From: Actinomycetes bacterium
GTDB taxonomy: Bacteria; Actinomycetota; Acidimicrobiia; Spongiisociales; UBA5794
DNA length: 16,269 nucleotides
Reading direction: 5' to 3'
NCBI GenBank assembly: GCA_024640745.1
Contig: JAHEEL010000024.1
Location: forward strand, 1-16,269
The notes under the pieces were generated by a model. It made no database searches. It was not told where the DNA came from and saw nothing but the letters and a program-made list of their open reading frames with translations. The position numbers and the translations under genes were made by a program. The stretch's first letter is position 1, and every line of letters begins with the position of its first letter. Below, piece after piece: positions 1 through 6,927 of this stretch.

Positions 1-80
1 TCGCGCTCGTCCGCTCGCGTCGGCGGCTCGGCCCGCGGGTCATCCTCGGCGGCCCGGGCCATGTCCGCTCGTCTGGTCAT
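1..80 (-). CDS. Possible N-terminus of a minus-strand gene, truncated by the left edge
   Basis: An open frame runs leftward from an ATG at 80 (complement) off the window edge without a stop. A second in-frame ATG lies at 62. The 26 visible codons are rich in Arg, Asp, Glu, Ala and Pro and mostly GC-ending, as in the neighbours. A GACAAT hexamer (complement of 87-92) sits exactly six bases before the ATG at 80, the spacing seen at other leaderless candidates here. No family can be assigned from so short a hydrophilic stretch. It may be a real gene start or chance open frame; the sequence left of base 1 would settle it. Confidence 0.3.
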   Translation of the reverse strand, partial: MTRRADMARAAEDDPRAEPPTRADER

Positions 81-362
81 GAAGGCATTGTCGCAGTTCG
101 GCTGTGATGAGCTTGGATCCGTGCCGGAGGGCGGTCGGCCGGCTGGTCCGAGCGCGAGGCGATTCCGAACGGGACGGAGCGGGCTCGCGCCTCCCAAGCC
201 GCTGCAGACCCTGACGGAGGTAGTCGCACCGTCGGGGTTCTGTGTTGACGAAGCCGTGCTGATTCGGGCTGCCAGACCGCCCGAGCAGTGGTTGGTTGTG
301 TCGACGGTCGTGCTCCTCGTTCGACCCTAGACGGTGGCCTTCGCGAGGACGACACTACGAGC
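81..362. other. Intergenic stretch without a convincing gene
   Basis: Open frames occur here on both strands, but none has a recognisable domain, a ribosome binding site or codon use better than the alternatives. I read it as a divergent intergenic region between the possible left-edge gene and the gene at 363. The only supported contents are the two promoter-like elements near its ends. Confidence 0.4.
328..356 (+). promoter_or_regulatory. Candidate promoter for the leaderless gene at 363
   Basis: TAGACG (328-333) resembles a -35 box (4 of 6 to TTGACA). It is followed by a 17-bp spacer and GACACT (351-356) as a weak -10, and the ATG lies exactly six bases later. A GAGGA at 345-349 is too far from the ATG to be an ideal ribosome binding site, so a leaderless mRNA is plausible. 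Both boxes are imperfect and no transcript data exist. Confidence 0.4.
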
Positions 363-812
363 ATGACGAGCGTCACGCGCGACGGGATCGTCCTCGGCGT
401 CATCGTTGCGGTCGTCGCAGCGGTGGTCGTGGTGGCGCTCGTGCTGGCGGTGCGGGCTCCAAACGAATTCGATGCGGGGACACCGGAGGCTGCCGTCTCG
501 GGATACTTCCAAGCAGTGATCGATCGGAATCGAGCGGAGGCGGAGCGCTTCATGACCGGCGATCTCTTGGAACGCTGTGGTTCCGAGACGAGTCAGGTTC
601 GTGAAGCCCCCGACGGTCTTCGGATCGTGATCGTCGCCGCCGAATCGGACGGAGATTCCATGCTCGTGACGGTCCGCATCACCGAAGGCTCGGGGCCGGG
701 CCAGATCCTGGGGGACGGGCACACGTTCGAAGAGACGCTGGTCTTGACGGAGGTCGCGGGGGAGTGGCTTATTGCCGAAGCTCCGTGGCCGATCTACTGC
801 GAGGAGGCGTGA
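363..812 (+). CDS. Membrane-anchored small protein with NTF2-like tail
   Basis: A 149-residue protein. One N-terminal hydrophobic helix (about residues 8-30, almost all Val, Ala, Leu and Ile) is followed by Arg-Ala-Pro, suggesting a single-pass anchor with the rest outside the membrane. Residues about 38-146 read like a small alpha+beta NTF2-like or DUF4878-like fold: a Pro-Glu-Ala-Ala-Val-x-x-Tyr-Phe helix start, later alternating beta strands and a closing Gly-Glu-Trp-Leu-Ile strand. Cys72 and Cys146 could form a disulfide. The ATG at 363 is chosen over an upstream in-frame GTG at 288 because the membrane helix follows it immediately. The stop overlaps the next ATG by one base, so the two genes are almost certainly co-translated. 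The family call rests on pattern only; the exact role is unknown. Confidence 0.72.
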   Translation: MTSVTRDGIVLGVIVAVVAAVVVVALVLAVRAPNEFDAGTPEAAVSGYFQAVIDRNRAEAERFMTGDLLERCGSETSQVREAPDGLRIVIVAAESDGDSMLVTVRITEGSGPGQILGDGHTFEETLVLTEVAGEWLIAEAPWPIYCEEA

Positions 813-2512
813 TGGCTATTGGCGGACTTCTGCCGATCCTGATCGTGGTCGGCATCATCGTGCTCGTAGTCCGGCTGCTCGGATCGCGGGAGCGCTCATC
901 GGGCGAGAGTTCCGGCGTCTCCGTTCGTCGTGTCTTCCAGTACTTGGCGATGCTGGCAACCCTCGTGATCTCCTGCATCGGGGTGGCCGGATTGATCGAC
1001 GCAGCGGCGGCGTCGGCGCGGCAGATCACCGTCGACACCGGCGAGATCGCCCGGTCGATCTCGTTCGTCGTCGTCGGCCTACCGGCGTTCACGGCCCTGG
1101 CCGCCTACACCCGCCGCGGCCTGCGCGACGATCCGGGCGAGGCCCGATCGGCGGGTTGGGCCTCGTATCTCACGCTGACGTTGTTCGTCTCGTTGGTGGT
1201 CTCCATCTCGTTCCTGATCGCGCTCTTCGGTCGGCTCCTGACCGGCGACGGCCTCGACCGGGTGGCGCTCGTGAACGCCGTGATCTGGGGTGGCGTGTGG
1301 GCCGCCCACTGGTGGGTCGCGCAGCGCTACGCCGACGCGGGGAATATGCGTCTCGAACACCTCCTCGGCTCACTGGTCGGTCTGTCCGTGATGGTGGCGG
1401 GGGCGGCGATTGCGACGGCGAACATCTTTGTCGAGTTCTACGATGCCGTGTTCGATGTCCCGGTCGTCGGATCGGCCCGGGAGGCGATCGTGACGCCCCT
1501 CGTTGCGTTCATCGTTGGCGGGCTGGCGTGGTCGTGGTATTGGCTGCGAACGGCGCGACGCGAGGCACGCAGCCTCCTCTGGACCGCCTACGTCTTGCTG
1601 GCGGGTGTTCTCAGCGGCGTGCTCATGGTGGTCGGAGGACTCGGCACCGGCCTGTTCCGGGTGCTGCAGTGGTTCCTGGCAGATCCGTCGGGGACGGCGG
1701 CAGCCCATTTCGAGGTTGTCCCCGCGGCGATCGCCGTTGTCCTCGTCGGCGGAGCCGACTGGACGTATCACCGGCTCGTCCTCTCCGCCGGCGGCGAGCG
1801 GGGACGGACGGAGGTCGATCGGGTCTACGGCTATCTCCTCGCCGGCGCGGGTCTGCTCGTGACCGGCGGAGGCATAGCCACGCTGCTCACGTATGCGGTC
1901 TGGACGCTCGCCGGAACCGAGATAACCGGCTCCGACAACGATGTGATCGCCGTTGCGCTTACGTTGCTCGTCGTCGGCGGTCCGCTGTGGGCGATCTACT
2001 GGAGCCGCATTCAGCGCGCCCGGGCAAGCGATGCCGCCGAAGAGGTGCATTCGACCACTCGGCGCGTCTACCTGTTCGCAATTCTCGGAGTCAGCGGCCT
2101 GGTGGCGCTCGTGAGCTTGATTGTCCTCGTCTACGCCGTTGTGGAGGACGCCCTCGACGGCACGATCGGCTCGGCGACCCTCGACGCCGCTGCCGTGCCG
2201 CTTGCCCTGGTCGTGACGGCCGGTGCGCTGGCGTGGTATCACTTCGTGGTGGTGCGCCACGATCGCGCGGAGATGCCTGCTGCGCCGAAGCCGCACGTCC
2301 GGGATGTGATCCTCATCACGGCCGACGGACAGGACCTCACCCAAGCGCTCACGGAGGCCGATATGCGCGTGCGCACCTTCCATGCGGCGTCGAATCCGGT
2401 GGATCTCGCATCGATCGACGAAGTGCTCGCCGCCTTGGGCAGCGAAACGCATCAGACCGTGGTGGTGGTGACGACGGAGGAGGGGGGCTTCGAAGTGGTC
2501 CCGCTCGACTGA
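812..2512 (+). CDS. DUF5671-type polytopic membrane protein with C-terminal soluble domain
   Basis: A 566-residue membrane protein. After a first helix (residues 5-23), about six tandem units of 60-70 residues follow (roughly 39-103, 113-174, 178-246, 252-322, 336-403, 416-480). Each has an Arg-rich start, two hydrophobic helices and a closing Gly/aromatic motif, for example GGVWAAHWW, GGLAWSWYW, GGADWTYH and GGPLWAIYW. This matches what is known of DUF5671 proteins, whose function is not established. Residues about 495-566 are soluble and alternate beta and helix (DVILITADG then TVVVVTTEEGG), as in a small alpha/beta domain. The start is fixed by GAGGAGG at 801-807, five bases before the ATG; a longer frame from 764 lies inside the upstream gene. 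The stop is followed by a strong hairpin, so the operon likely ends here. Confidence 0.8.
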   Translation: MAIGGLLPILIVVGIIVLVVRLLGSRERSSGESSGVSVRRVFQYLAMLATLVISCIGVAGLIDAAAASARQITVDTGEIARSISFVVVGLPAFTALAAYTRRGLRDDPGEARSAGWASYLTLTLFVSLVVSISFLIALFGRLLTGDGLDRVALVNAVIWGGVWAAHWWVAQRYADAGNMRLEHLLGSLVGLSVMVAGAAIATANIFVEFYDAVFDVPVVGSAREAIVTPLVAFIVGGLAWSWYWLRTARREARSLLWTAYVLLAGVLSGVLMVVGGLGTGLFRVLQWFLADPSGTAAAHFEVVPAAIAVVLVGGADWTYHRLVLSAGGERGRTEVDRVYGYLLAGAGLLVTGGGIATLLTYAVWTLAGTEITGSDNDVIAVALTLLVVGGPLWAIYWSRIQRARASDAAEEVHSTTRRVYLFAILGVSGLVALVSLIVLVYAVVEDALDGTIGSATLDAAAVPLALVVTAGALAWYHFVVVRHDRAEMPAAPKPHVRDVILITADGQDLTQALTEADMRVRTFHAASNPVDLASIDEVLAALGSETHQTVVVVTTEEGGFEVVPLD

Positions 2513-2516
2513 TCCA

Positions 2517-2548
2517 CGCCGGCCGGAGGTCGACTCCTCCGACCGGCG
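2517..2548 (+). terminator. GC-rich hairpin terminator after the DUF5671 gene
   Basis: Bases 2517-2529 pair with 2536-2548 (12 pairs and one C-A mismatch) around a six-base loop TCGACT, starting four bases after the stop codon. There is no T tract, which is common for terminators in high-GC actinobacteria. It separates the first operon from the cyclase gene. Confidence 0.62.
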
Positions 2549-2605
2549 GCCGACGCGGCCGAGTGATCGCAGCAAGAACCCCGGACGGGCTGCCGTTTCC
2601 TCCTC

Positions 2606-2611
2606 TACGCT
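2606..2611 (+). promoter_or_regulatory. Candidate -10 box for the leaderless cyclase gene
   Basis: TACGCT lies exactly six bases before the ATG at 2618. No Shine-Dalgarno sequence precedes that ATG, so transcription starting at the ATG is the simplest reading. A weak -35 (CGGACG, 2582-2587) lies 18 bases upstream and overlaps the end of the region beyond the hairpin. Confidence 0.48.
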
Positions 2612-2617
2612 TGCCGG

Positions 2618-4345
2618 ATGAAGCAAGACCGCGGCCCCGAACGGACGGTGTGCGCCCTCAATGCGGACATCGTGGGGTATTCGCGCCTGCTCGCCGACGA
2701 CTTCGACGCGACCTCCGCAGCGATGGTCACCGTGCGTGGTCTGGTCGATCGATGTATCGCCGCGCGCCACGGAACACTCGTCAACTTCGTCGGGGACAAC
2801 TTCATGGCGGTCTTCGACACCGCAGTCGCCGGTGTTCAGGCAGCGATCGAGATCTCATCGTCGCTCGAACAGGGAGATGTCGAAGCGCCGGCCGCTGGGA
2901 GGATCCGATTTCGCATGGGCATGGATCGTGGATCCGTTGCCGTCTCGGACGGCCACTACGAGGGAGACGCATTGAATGTTGCGGCACGGATCCAGGCATT
3001 GGCGAGACCGGGTGGGCTCTCGGTGTCCGGCGCGGTGTATCGAGAGCTCGACGAGCCGGCGCTGCGCTTTCGGCCGGGCGGCACGCACCGGCTGAAGAAC
3101 ATCCCGGAGCCGGTGGAGGTGTACGAGTTCGTCGATCTGCCCAGCGACGGGTCCGCTGGAGGTGCCGCTTCCGGGCTGGCCTTGGAGATACCGACCATTG
3201 CGGTCCTGCCGATCCACACCGAGGGTGTCGAGGACAACGTTGCCGCTGCGGCGGCGGTGATCCGCGCCGACCTCATCCACCGCCTGTCGGGGATTCCGGA
3301 ACTCGTGGTGGTCGATGCCGGCGACGACGAGCCCGGCGCTGCGATGGGTCGCGCCGCCCGGTACATGCTCGAGAGCGGCGTTCACCAGTTCGGAGATCGG
3401 ATTCGCGTGTATGCGACCGTTTTCGACGTTACGACGATGAACGTCGTCAAGTCGCACAAGATTTCGGGCACCGTGGACGACATGTTCGACCTCTCCGATC
3501 GACTCTCGCAGGACGTCGGCGACGCCATCGAAATCGAACTCGTGGTCGGTGCCCCCGCAGGCCTCTACGCCGAGCTCGACGATCCGGTTGCGATCGAAAA
3601 GGTCTATCTGGGCTGGTATCACCTGAGGTCCGACACTCGGGAAGGCTGGGAGCGGGCACTCTCGCTCTTCGATGAGGTCGCCGCGTCACATCCCGAGCTG
3701 CCGTATGGCTGGGTGTTGTCGGCGTTCGCCAACTGGTTGGGTGCCGCAAACATGTGGGCGAGGGATCCGGCGGCTGCGCTCGACACGGCGCGGTCCCAGG
3801 CGCGAACGGGCATGAACATCGGTGATCCGACCGGGATGGCACAGGCCGTTGACGCCGCGGTTCTGATGTCCCTCGGCCGGGTCGCCGAGGCAGTGGAAGC
3901 GATCGACAATCTCGAGATCACCCGGCCGACGTGCGACGTCACGTTTGGACTCGAAGGGAGTCTCAAACGGTATCTCGGAGACTGGGAAGAGGCAGTCGAC
4001 CTGCTCGATACTGCGATGCGCCTCACCGGAATCAACAAGCCGTGGTACCCGACCGTCAAGGCATGCTCCTTGTTCGTCGGCAGTCGACTCGAACAGGCTG
4101 CCTCCGTGGCGGAATCCGTCCTCGAGTACCAACCCAACAACGCCGAAGCGCTGCTCGTCCTTGCGGCATCGCAGGCGGAGATGGGATTGGACCGGCGAGC
4201 GCACGCGACCGCCGACCGTTTTCGAGCCGCCTTTCCGAGGCTCGACGTGGCGACATGGCTGGAGCGTAGCCCCTACCAGGATCCCGAGTTGGTCGCTCGC
4301 TGGCGTGCCGACCTGGCGAGCCTCGATCTCGTGACGGTCGACTAG
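2618..4345 (+). CDS. Class III adenylate/guanylate cyclase fused to TolB-like and TPR-like regions
   Basis: A 575-residue cytoplasmic protein. Residues about 10-172 form a class III cyclase homology domain, which makes cyclic nucleotide from NTP. The two metal-binding aspartates are visible (D17 in NADIVGYSRL, D60 in FVGDNFMAVF), as are the catalytic pair N120 and R124 in GDALNVAARI. Residues about 190-310 resemble the TolB-like module often fused to such cyclases (IPTIAVLPIH, then YMLESGVHQFGDRIRVYATVFD). Residues about 325-545 are helical and TPR-like. The positions that usually select the purine are atypical: N56 where many adenylate cyclases have Lys, and H113 where Asp is usual, so the substrate is uncertain. 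There is no membrane helix. The stop overlaps that of the convergent gene. The enzyme class is confident; cAMP as product is not. Confidence 0.88.
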   Translation: MKQDRGPERTVCALNADIVGYSRLLADDFDATSAAMVTVRGLVDRCIAARHGTLVNFVGDNFMAVFDTAVAGVQAAIEISSSLEQGDVEAPAAGRIRFRMGMDRGSVAVSDGHYEGDALNVAARIQALARPGGLSVSGAVYRELDEPALRFRPGGTHRLKNIPEPVEVYEFVDLPSDGSAGGAASGLALEIPTIAVLPIHTEGVEDNVAAAAAVIRADLIHRLSGIPELVVVDAGDDEPGAAMGRAARYMLESGVHQFGDRIRVYATVFDVTTMNVVKSHKISGTVDDMFDLSDRLSQDVGDAIEIELVVGAPAGLYAELDDPVAIEKVYLGWYHLRSDTREGWERALSLFDEVAASHPELPYGWVLSAFANWLGAANMWARDPAAALDTARSQARTGMNIGDPTGMAQAVDAAVLMSLGRVAEAVEAIDNLEITRPTCDVTFGLEGSLKRYLGDWEEAVDLLDTAMRLTGINKPWYPTVKACSLFVGSRLEQAASVAESVLEYQPNNAEALLVLAASQAEMGLDRRAHATADRFRAAFPRLDVATWLERSPYQDPELVARWRADLASLDLVTVD

Positions 4346-5046
4346 GCCAGTTGTCCTCCCCGGGGCCGGTTGGACCGATGTGGCCATGCACTGATGACAG
4401 CGACGGCTGCAGCGAACACCGCATCGAGCAGCACGATCAACGCGAAGAATGTCGCGACGGGACGCACCGAGGCGCCGCCGAAGTCGACCAGACCGAGCAC
4501 GGAGACGTTCAGGCCGAGCAGCAACATGAGCGTCGCGACCGTCGCCAGGAGACGCAGATAATCGGTCCGGTCGCGAGCCCACTGCGTGCCGAGCACGCCG
4601 GTGAAGGCAATGACGAAGACACCCGACAGCGGGAGCGCCTGCACGATCAGATCGTCGACCGGTCCGCCCCGTTCCGTGACCGCAGCCATCGTCGTCACCG
4701 GTTCGAACGCCACAACCGACACAGCGGCCAGGGCGGCGAACATGGCGAGGTAGGCGGCGTTGTAGCGCACCCAGGTGGTGATCGAAAAGCGCGGGAAGAG
4801 GTGTCCGTAGCTCCACGCGAGGCACGCTCCGCACATGGCGCCGGCCAACAGCATCACGCCGAGCATCGGCCAGATGTTGCTGATGGTCAGACCGTGAACG
4901 ACCGTGAAGACGAGCGCCGAGGCGACTCCGGACAAGGCGCCGATGAGGACGAGGCCCCGGTGGGGAGCTTGCCGGCCGATCTCCTGGTTCGGGGATCGTC
5001 GCGACCATTTGATCGGTGGAAGCTCCACGCCGGGCCCGTGCCTCAC
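4342..5046 (-). CDS. Polytopic membrane protein of unknown function
   Basis: A 234-residue protein with a hydrophilic basic N-terminus (about 31 residues) and about six membrane helices (roughly 33-52, 58-77, 90-112, 135-157, 166-187, 195-217). No known family motif is recognised. The GTG at 5046 is chosen because it forms a 4-bp GTGA overlap with the stop of the upstream hydrolase gene and has GGGAG eight bases before it. The longer frame beginning at 5136 would lie far inside the hydrolase gene. It is the last gene of a three-gene operon with the hydrolase and the membrane cupredoxin. Its stop shares CTAG with the convergent cyclase gene. A role with the cupredoxin is possible only by context. 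Confidence 0.72.
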   Translation of the reverse strand: MRHGPGVELPPIKWSRRSPNQEIGRQAPHRGLVLIGALSGVASALVFTVVHGLTISNIWPMLGVMLLAGAMCGACLAWSYGHLFPRFSITTWVRYNAAYLAMFAALAAVSVVAFEPVTTMAAVTERGGPVDDLIVQALPLSGVFVIAFTGVLGTQWARDRTDYLRLLATVATLMLLLGLNVSVLGLVDFGGASVRPVATFFALIVLLDAVFAAAVAVISAWPHRSNRPRGGQLA

Positions 5047-5993
5047 ACGCTTCGCTCCCGCGAGGTCAGCTCGGCATCGGACGCCGCCACCCACTTCAGC
5101 GAGCGGCGGGCGACGGACGCCGGATCGTCGAGCCATGGAAGATGTCCCGAGTCGGGCAGCATGACGAGCTCCGCATTTGGCATGCGTGAGGTCACATGCC
5201 TGGCGACGTCCTCGCCCCCGAACCCGTCGTCGGACCCCCAGAGGAACAGAGTCGGCGCCGCCACCCCCGCAAACACCTCGTCGGGGATGTTGTCGGCGGG
5301 ATCGAAGCCCCGTAGCGAGACGAAGTGGCTGATCATGGCGCCGTCGTTCTTCATCGTGTCCGTGTACCGCTGCAAGGCCAGGTACCAGTCAAAGAACCCC
5401 TGGGGGATCGTGCCCGCGTCGAGCGACGCACCGTGTCCGATCTGCCGGAGAATGCTGTGGTTCGCCCGCGCGTTGGGCGGCAGGGTGTTGATCAGCCGGC
5501 GGATCGGCCCGACCCCGATGGCTCGCATGAACGGCGGTGTGGAGCTGCCGGGAGCGAACGCCGGAGCTGCCATCTGCACCATCCGCCGGACGTACTGCGG
5601 CTCGGCGGCCGCCGACCGCAGGGCCAGCATTCCGCCGAACGACGAGGCCACGACGTGGGCGCTCTCGATGCTGAGCCCGTCCAGCACATCCCCGATGAAC
5701 ACGTCGCCGAACGCTCGATGGTTTTCGCGGGTCACCGGATACGGCTCGCTCAGTCCGGTTCCGGGGCGATCCACCATGAGACACCGGAAGCCGTCGAAGT
5801 GCTCGATCAGCGGCGCCCAGGTCGACCCCGAGTTCGGCCCGCCGTGGATGAACAGCACCGGCTCACCCTCGCCGACCTCCTGCACCCGGAGCTTCACGCC
5901 GATGCGCGGCAGCGCCACGTACTGCTCGCTCGGTTCGAGGCCGACCGACGCCCACAGGTGCTGTTCCGCCTCGCGATACTTGGTTTCGTTCAC
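5043..5993 (-). CDS. Alpha/beta-hydrolase fold protein
   Basis: A 316-residue soluble protein of the alpha/beta-hydrolase superfamily, which includes esterases, epoxide hydrolases, haloalkane dehalogenases and proline iminopeptidases. Visible elements are the oxyanion turn HGGPNSGS (50-57), VDRPGTGLS (74-82), the nucleophile elbow VASSFGG with S118, an acid at D255 or D256 in LWGSDDG, and H284 in DSGHLPWLDDP. The elbow has Ala where Gly is common (A-S-S-F-G). Residues about 150-235 form the lid. The Ser nucleophile argues against dehalogenase chemistry, and the substrate cannot be read from the sequence. It starts with GTG at 5993, with GAGGAGG six bases before it. The gene lies 11 bases after the cupredoxin gene and overlaps the next gene by 4 bp, so the three form an operon. 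Confidence 0.88.
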   Translation of the reverse strand: MNETKYREAEQHLWASVGLEPSEQYVALPRIGVKLRVQEVGEGEPVLFIHGGPNSGSTWAPLIEHFDGFRCLMVDRPGTGLSEPYPVTRENHRAFGDVFIGDVLDGLSIESAHVVASSFGGMLALRSAAAEPQYVRRMVQMAAPAFAPGSSTPPFMRAIGVGPIRRLINTLPPNARANHSILRQIGHGASLDAGTIPQGFFDWYLALQRYTDTMKNDGAMISHFVSLRGFDPADNIPDEVFAGVAAPTLFLWGSDDGFGGEDVARHVTSRMPNAELVMLPDSGHLPWLDDPASVARRSLKWVAASDAELTSRERSV

Positions 5994-6004
5994 TGGGAGC
6001 CTCC

Positions 6005-6760
6005 TCAGCTCGTGATGGTCAAGGTGCCGGTCATGCTCTCGTGACCGGGGACGGTGCAGATGATGAGGTAGGAGCCCGGTGGGGCATCGATGTCGACTCG
6101 CTGCGCCTTGAGCGCGGGAATCTCAACATCGATGTCGAGCTCGGGGATCGTGAACGTGTGGCGAATGCCGTCCTTGTTCTCGATCCAGATCCCCGAGTTG
6201 CCGGTGTTGATGACGACGTCGTCAGGGGCCCACATGAGCTGTTGCGCCGTGACTTGGACGTCGTCCGGCAAGCGGGTGGCGGAGTCGGTGTTCACGGCGA
6301 GCGCCACCGAACCGACCGTACCGGCAATGAACACTCCTGCCGCGGCGAGCGCCAACGGGCGCACCCATCGGGCCGGCGGGCCGAAGAACGCCGCGACACC
6401 CCCGACGGTGACCAGGAAGGCGCCGACCGTCGACAACAGCTGGAGAATGAACGACGGCGCCGACTCGGGATTCTGAAGATCGTCGAGGATGATCGGGAAG
6501 TTCCCCGCGTAGGCCGTCACGGCGAAGACCGCCGCGGCGAGGCCGACCCAGCGTCGTTCGTTCTTCAGGAAGGGAATGAACGCCAGGAAGACCGCGCCGA
6601 TCACGGCCACCGGCGGGATGATCGTGCGCGCCGTTGCCTGCAGGGCGATCGCGAAGATCACCATCACAATGGCGCCGGCGCGCGCCATCGCCATCCAGGT
6701 CGGTCCGGCCGGCCTGTCGGCGGCGTGCTCGGCGACGCTGCCCCTCGTTGCTGTTGCCAT
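6005..6760 (-). CDS. Membrane-anchored cupredoxin (blue copper) domain protein
   Basis: A 251-residue protein with about five membrane helices in residues 27-155 and a C-terminal cupredoxin-like beta domain (about 165-251), probably on the outer face. The type 1 copper ligands are all visible: H201 in GIRHTFTIP, then C235, H240 and M243 in CTVPGHESM. The Cys-x4-His-x2-Met loop is close to that of small electron-transfer cupredoxins, and PGSYLIICTVPGH is typical. A role in copper-linked electron transfer or copper sensing outside the membrane is inferred. The ATG at 6760 is preceded by GAGGAGG six bases away. It is the first gene of an operon with the hydrolase and a membrane protein, divergent from a sensor kinase. 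It could also be a quinol-linked or copper-storage protein; no partner oxidase is visible. Confidence 0.82.
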   Translation of the reverse strand: MATATRGSVAEHAADRPAGPTWMAMARAGAIVMVIFAIALQATARTIIPPVAVIGAVFLAFIPFLKNERRWVGLAAAVFAVTAYAGNFPIILDDLQNPESAPSFILQLLSTVGAFLVTVGGVAAFFGPPARWVRPLALAAAGVFIAGTVGSVALAVNTDSATRLPDDVQVTAQQLMWAPDDVVINTGNSGIWIENKDGIRHTFTIPELDIDVEIPALKAQRVDIDAPPGSYLIICTVPGHESMTGTLTITS

Positions 6761-6790
6761 GTCGCTCCTCCTCGCTTCGACGACCCGTAG

Positions 6791-6796
6791 AACGTA
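6791..6796 (-). promoter_or_regulatory. Weak candidate -10 box of the cupredoxin operon
   Basis: On the minus strand TACGTT lies about 30 bases upstream of the ATG at 6760, leaving room for the visible ribosome binding site. No good -35 hexamer is found 17 bases further up, so this is only a tentative site. Confidence 0.25.
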
Positions 6797-6828
6797 CGAA
6801 GCAGGACACGCCGGGGGAACCGTGCCGC

Positions 6829-6880
6829 CCTCACTTGTGGGGTGGGGACAGCCACAGATCGACGAGACCCAAAAGTGAGG
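6829..6880. repeat. Spaced inverted repeat in the divergent promoter region
   Basis: CCTCACTT at 6829-6836 is exactly inverted as AAGTGAGG at 6873-6880, 44 bases apart start to start, or about four helix turns. The pair lies between the cupredoxin operon and the sensor kinase gene and could be two half-sites for one regulator. A chance 8-bp match in such a region is possible. Confidence 0.35.
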
Positions 6881-6889
6881 CTGGCCTCA
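6876..6889. promoter_or_regulatory. 14-bp palindrome, candidate operator upstream of the kinase promoter
   Basis: TGAGGC and GCCTCA are perfect inverted arms around a two-base centre. The site ends one base before the candidate -35 box of the sensor kinase gene, a common place for an activator or repressor site. The downstream NarL-type regulator is one candidate to bind it; that is inference. Confidence 0.45.
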
Positions 6890-6890
6890 A

Positions 6891-6920
6891 TGGACACAAC
6901 GCACCGCTTGACTGCACAAT
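6891..6920 (+). promoter_or_regulatory. Candidate promoter of the sensor kinase operon
   Basis: TGGACA (6891-6896, 5 of 6 to TTGACA) is followed by 18 bases and CACAAT (6915-6920, 4 of 6 to TATAAT). The GTG at 6928 comes seven bases later. No Shine-Dalgarno site precedes the start, so a leaderless mRNA starting at or next to the GTG fits. Confidence 0.5.
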
Positions 6921-6927
6921 GCAACCC

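Noticed and set aside
61..330. Open frame of 89 codons near the left end
   Set aside because: It has no ribosome binding site, no recognisable domain and a low-complexity composition. It overlaps the more plausible divergent promoter region.
1370..2770. Long antisense open frame over the DUF5671 gene
   Set aside because: Rich in His, Arg, Asp and Glu as expected from antisense of a hydrophobic gene, with no domain recognised.
772..3675. Very long plus-strand open frame (967 codons)
   Set aside because: Arg/Gly/Pro-rich shadow of the DUF5671 and cyclase genes in another frame, typical of high-GC DNA. The real genes show clear domains.
4351..6015. Long plus-strand open frame opposite the hydrolase operon
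   Set aside because: Antisense shadow. The minus strand carries the hydrolase catalytic motifs and good ribosome binding sites.
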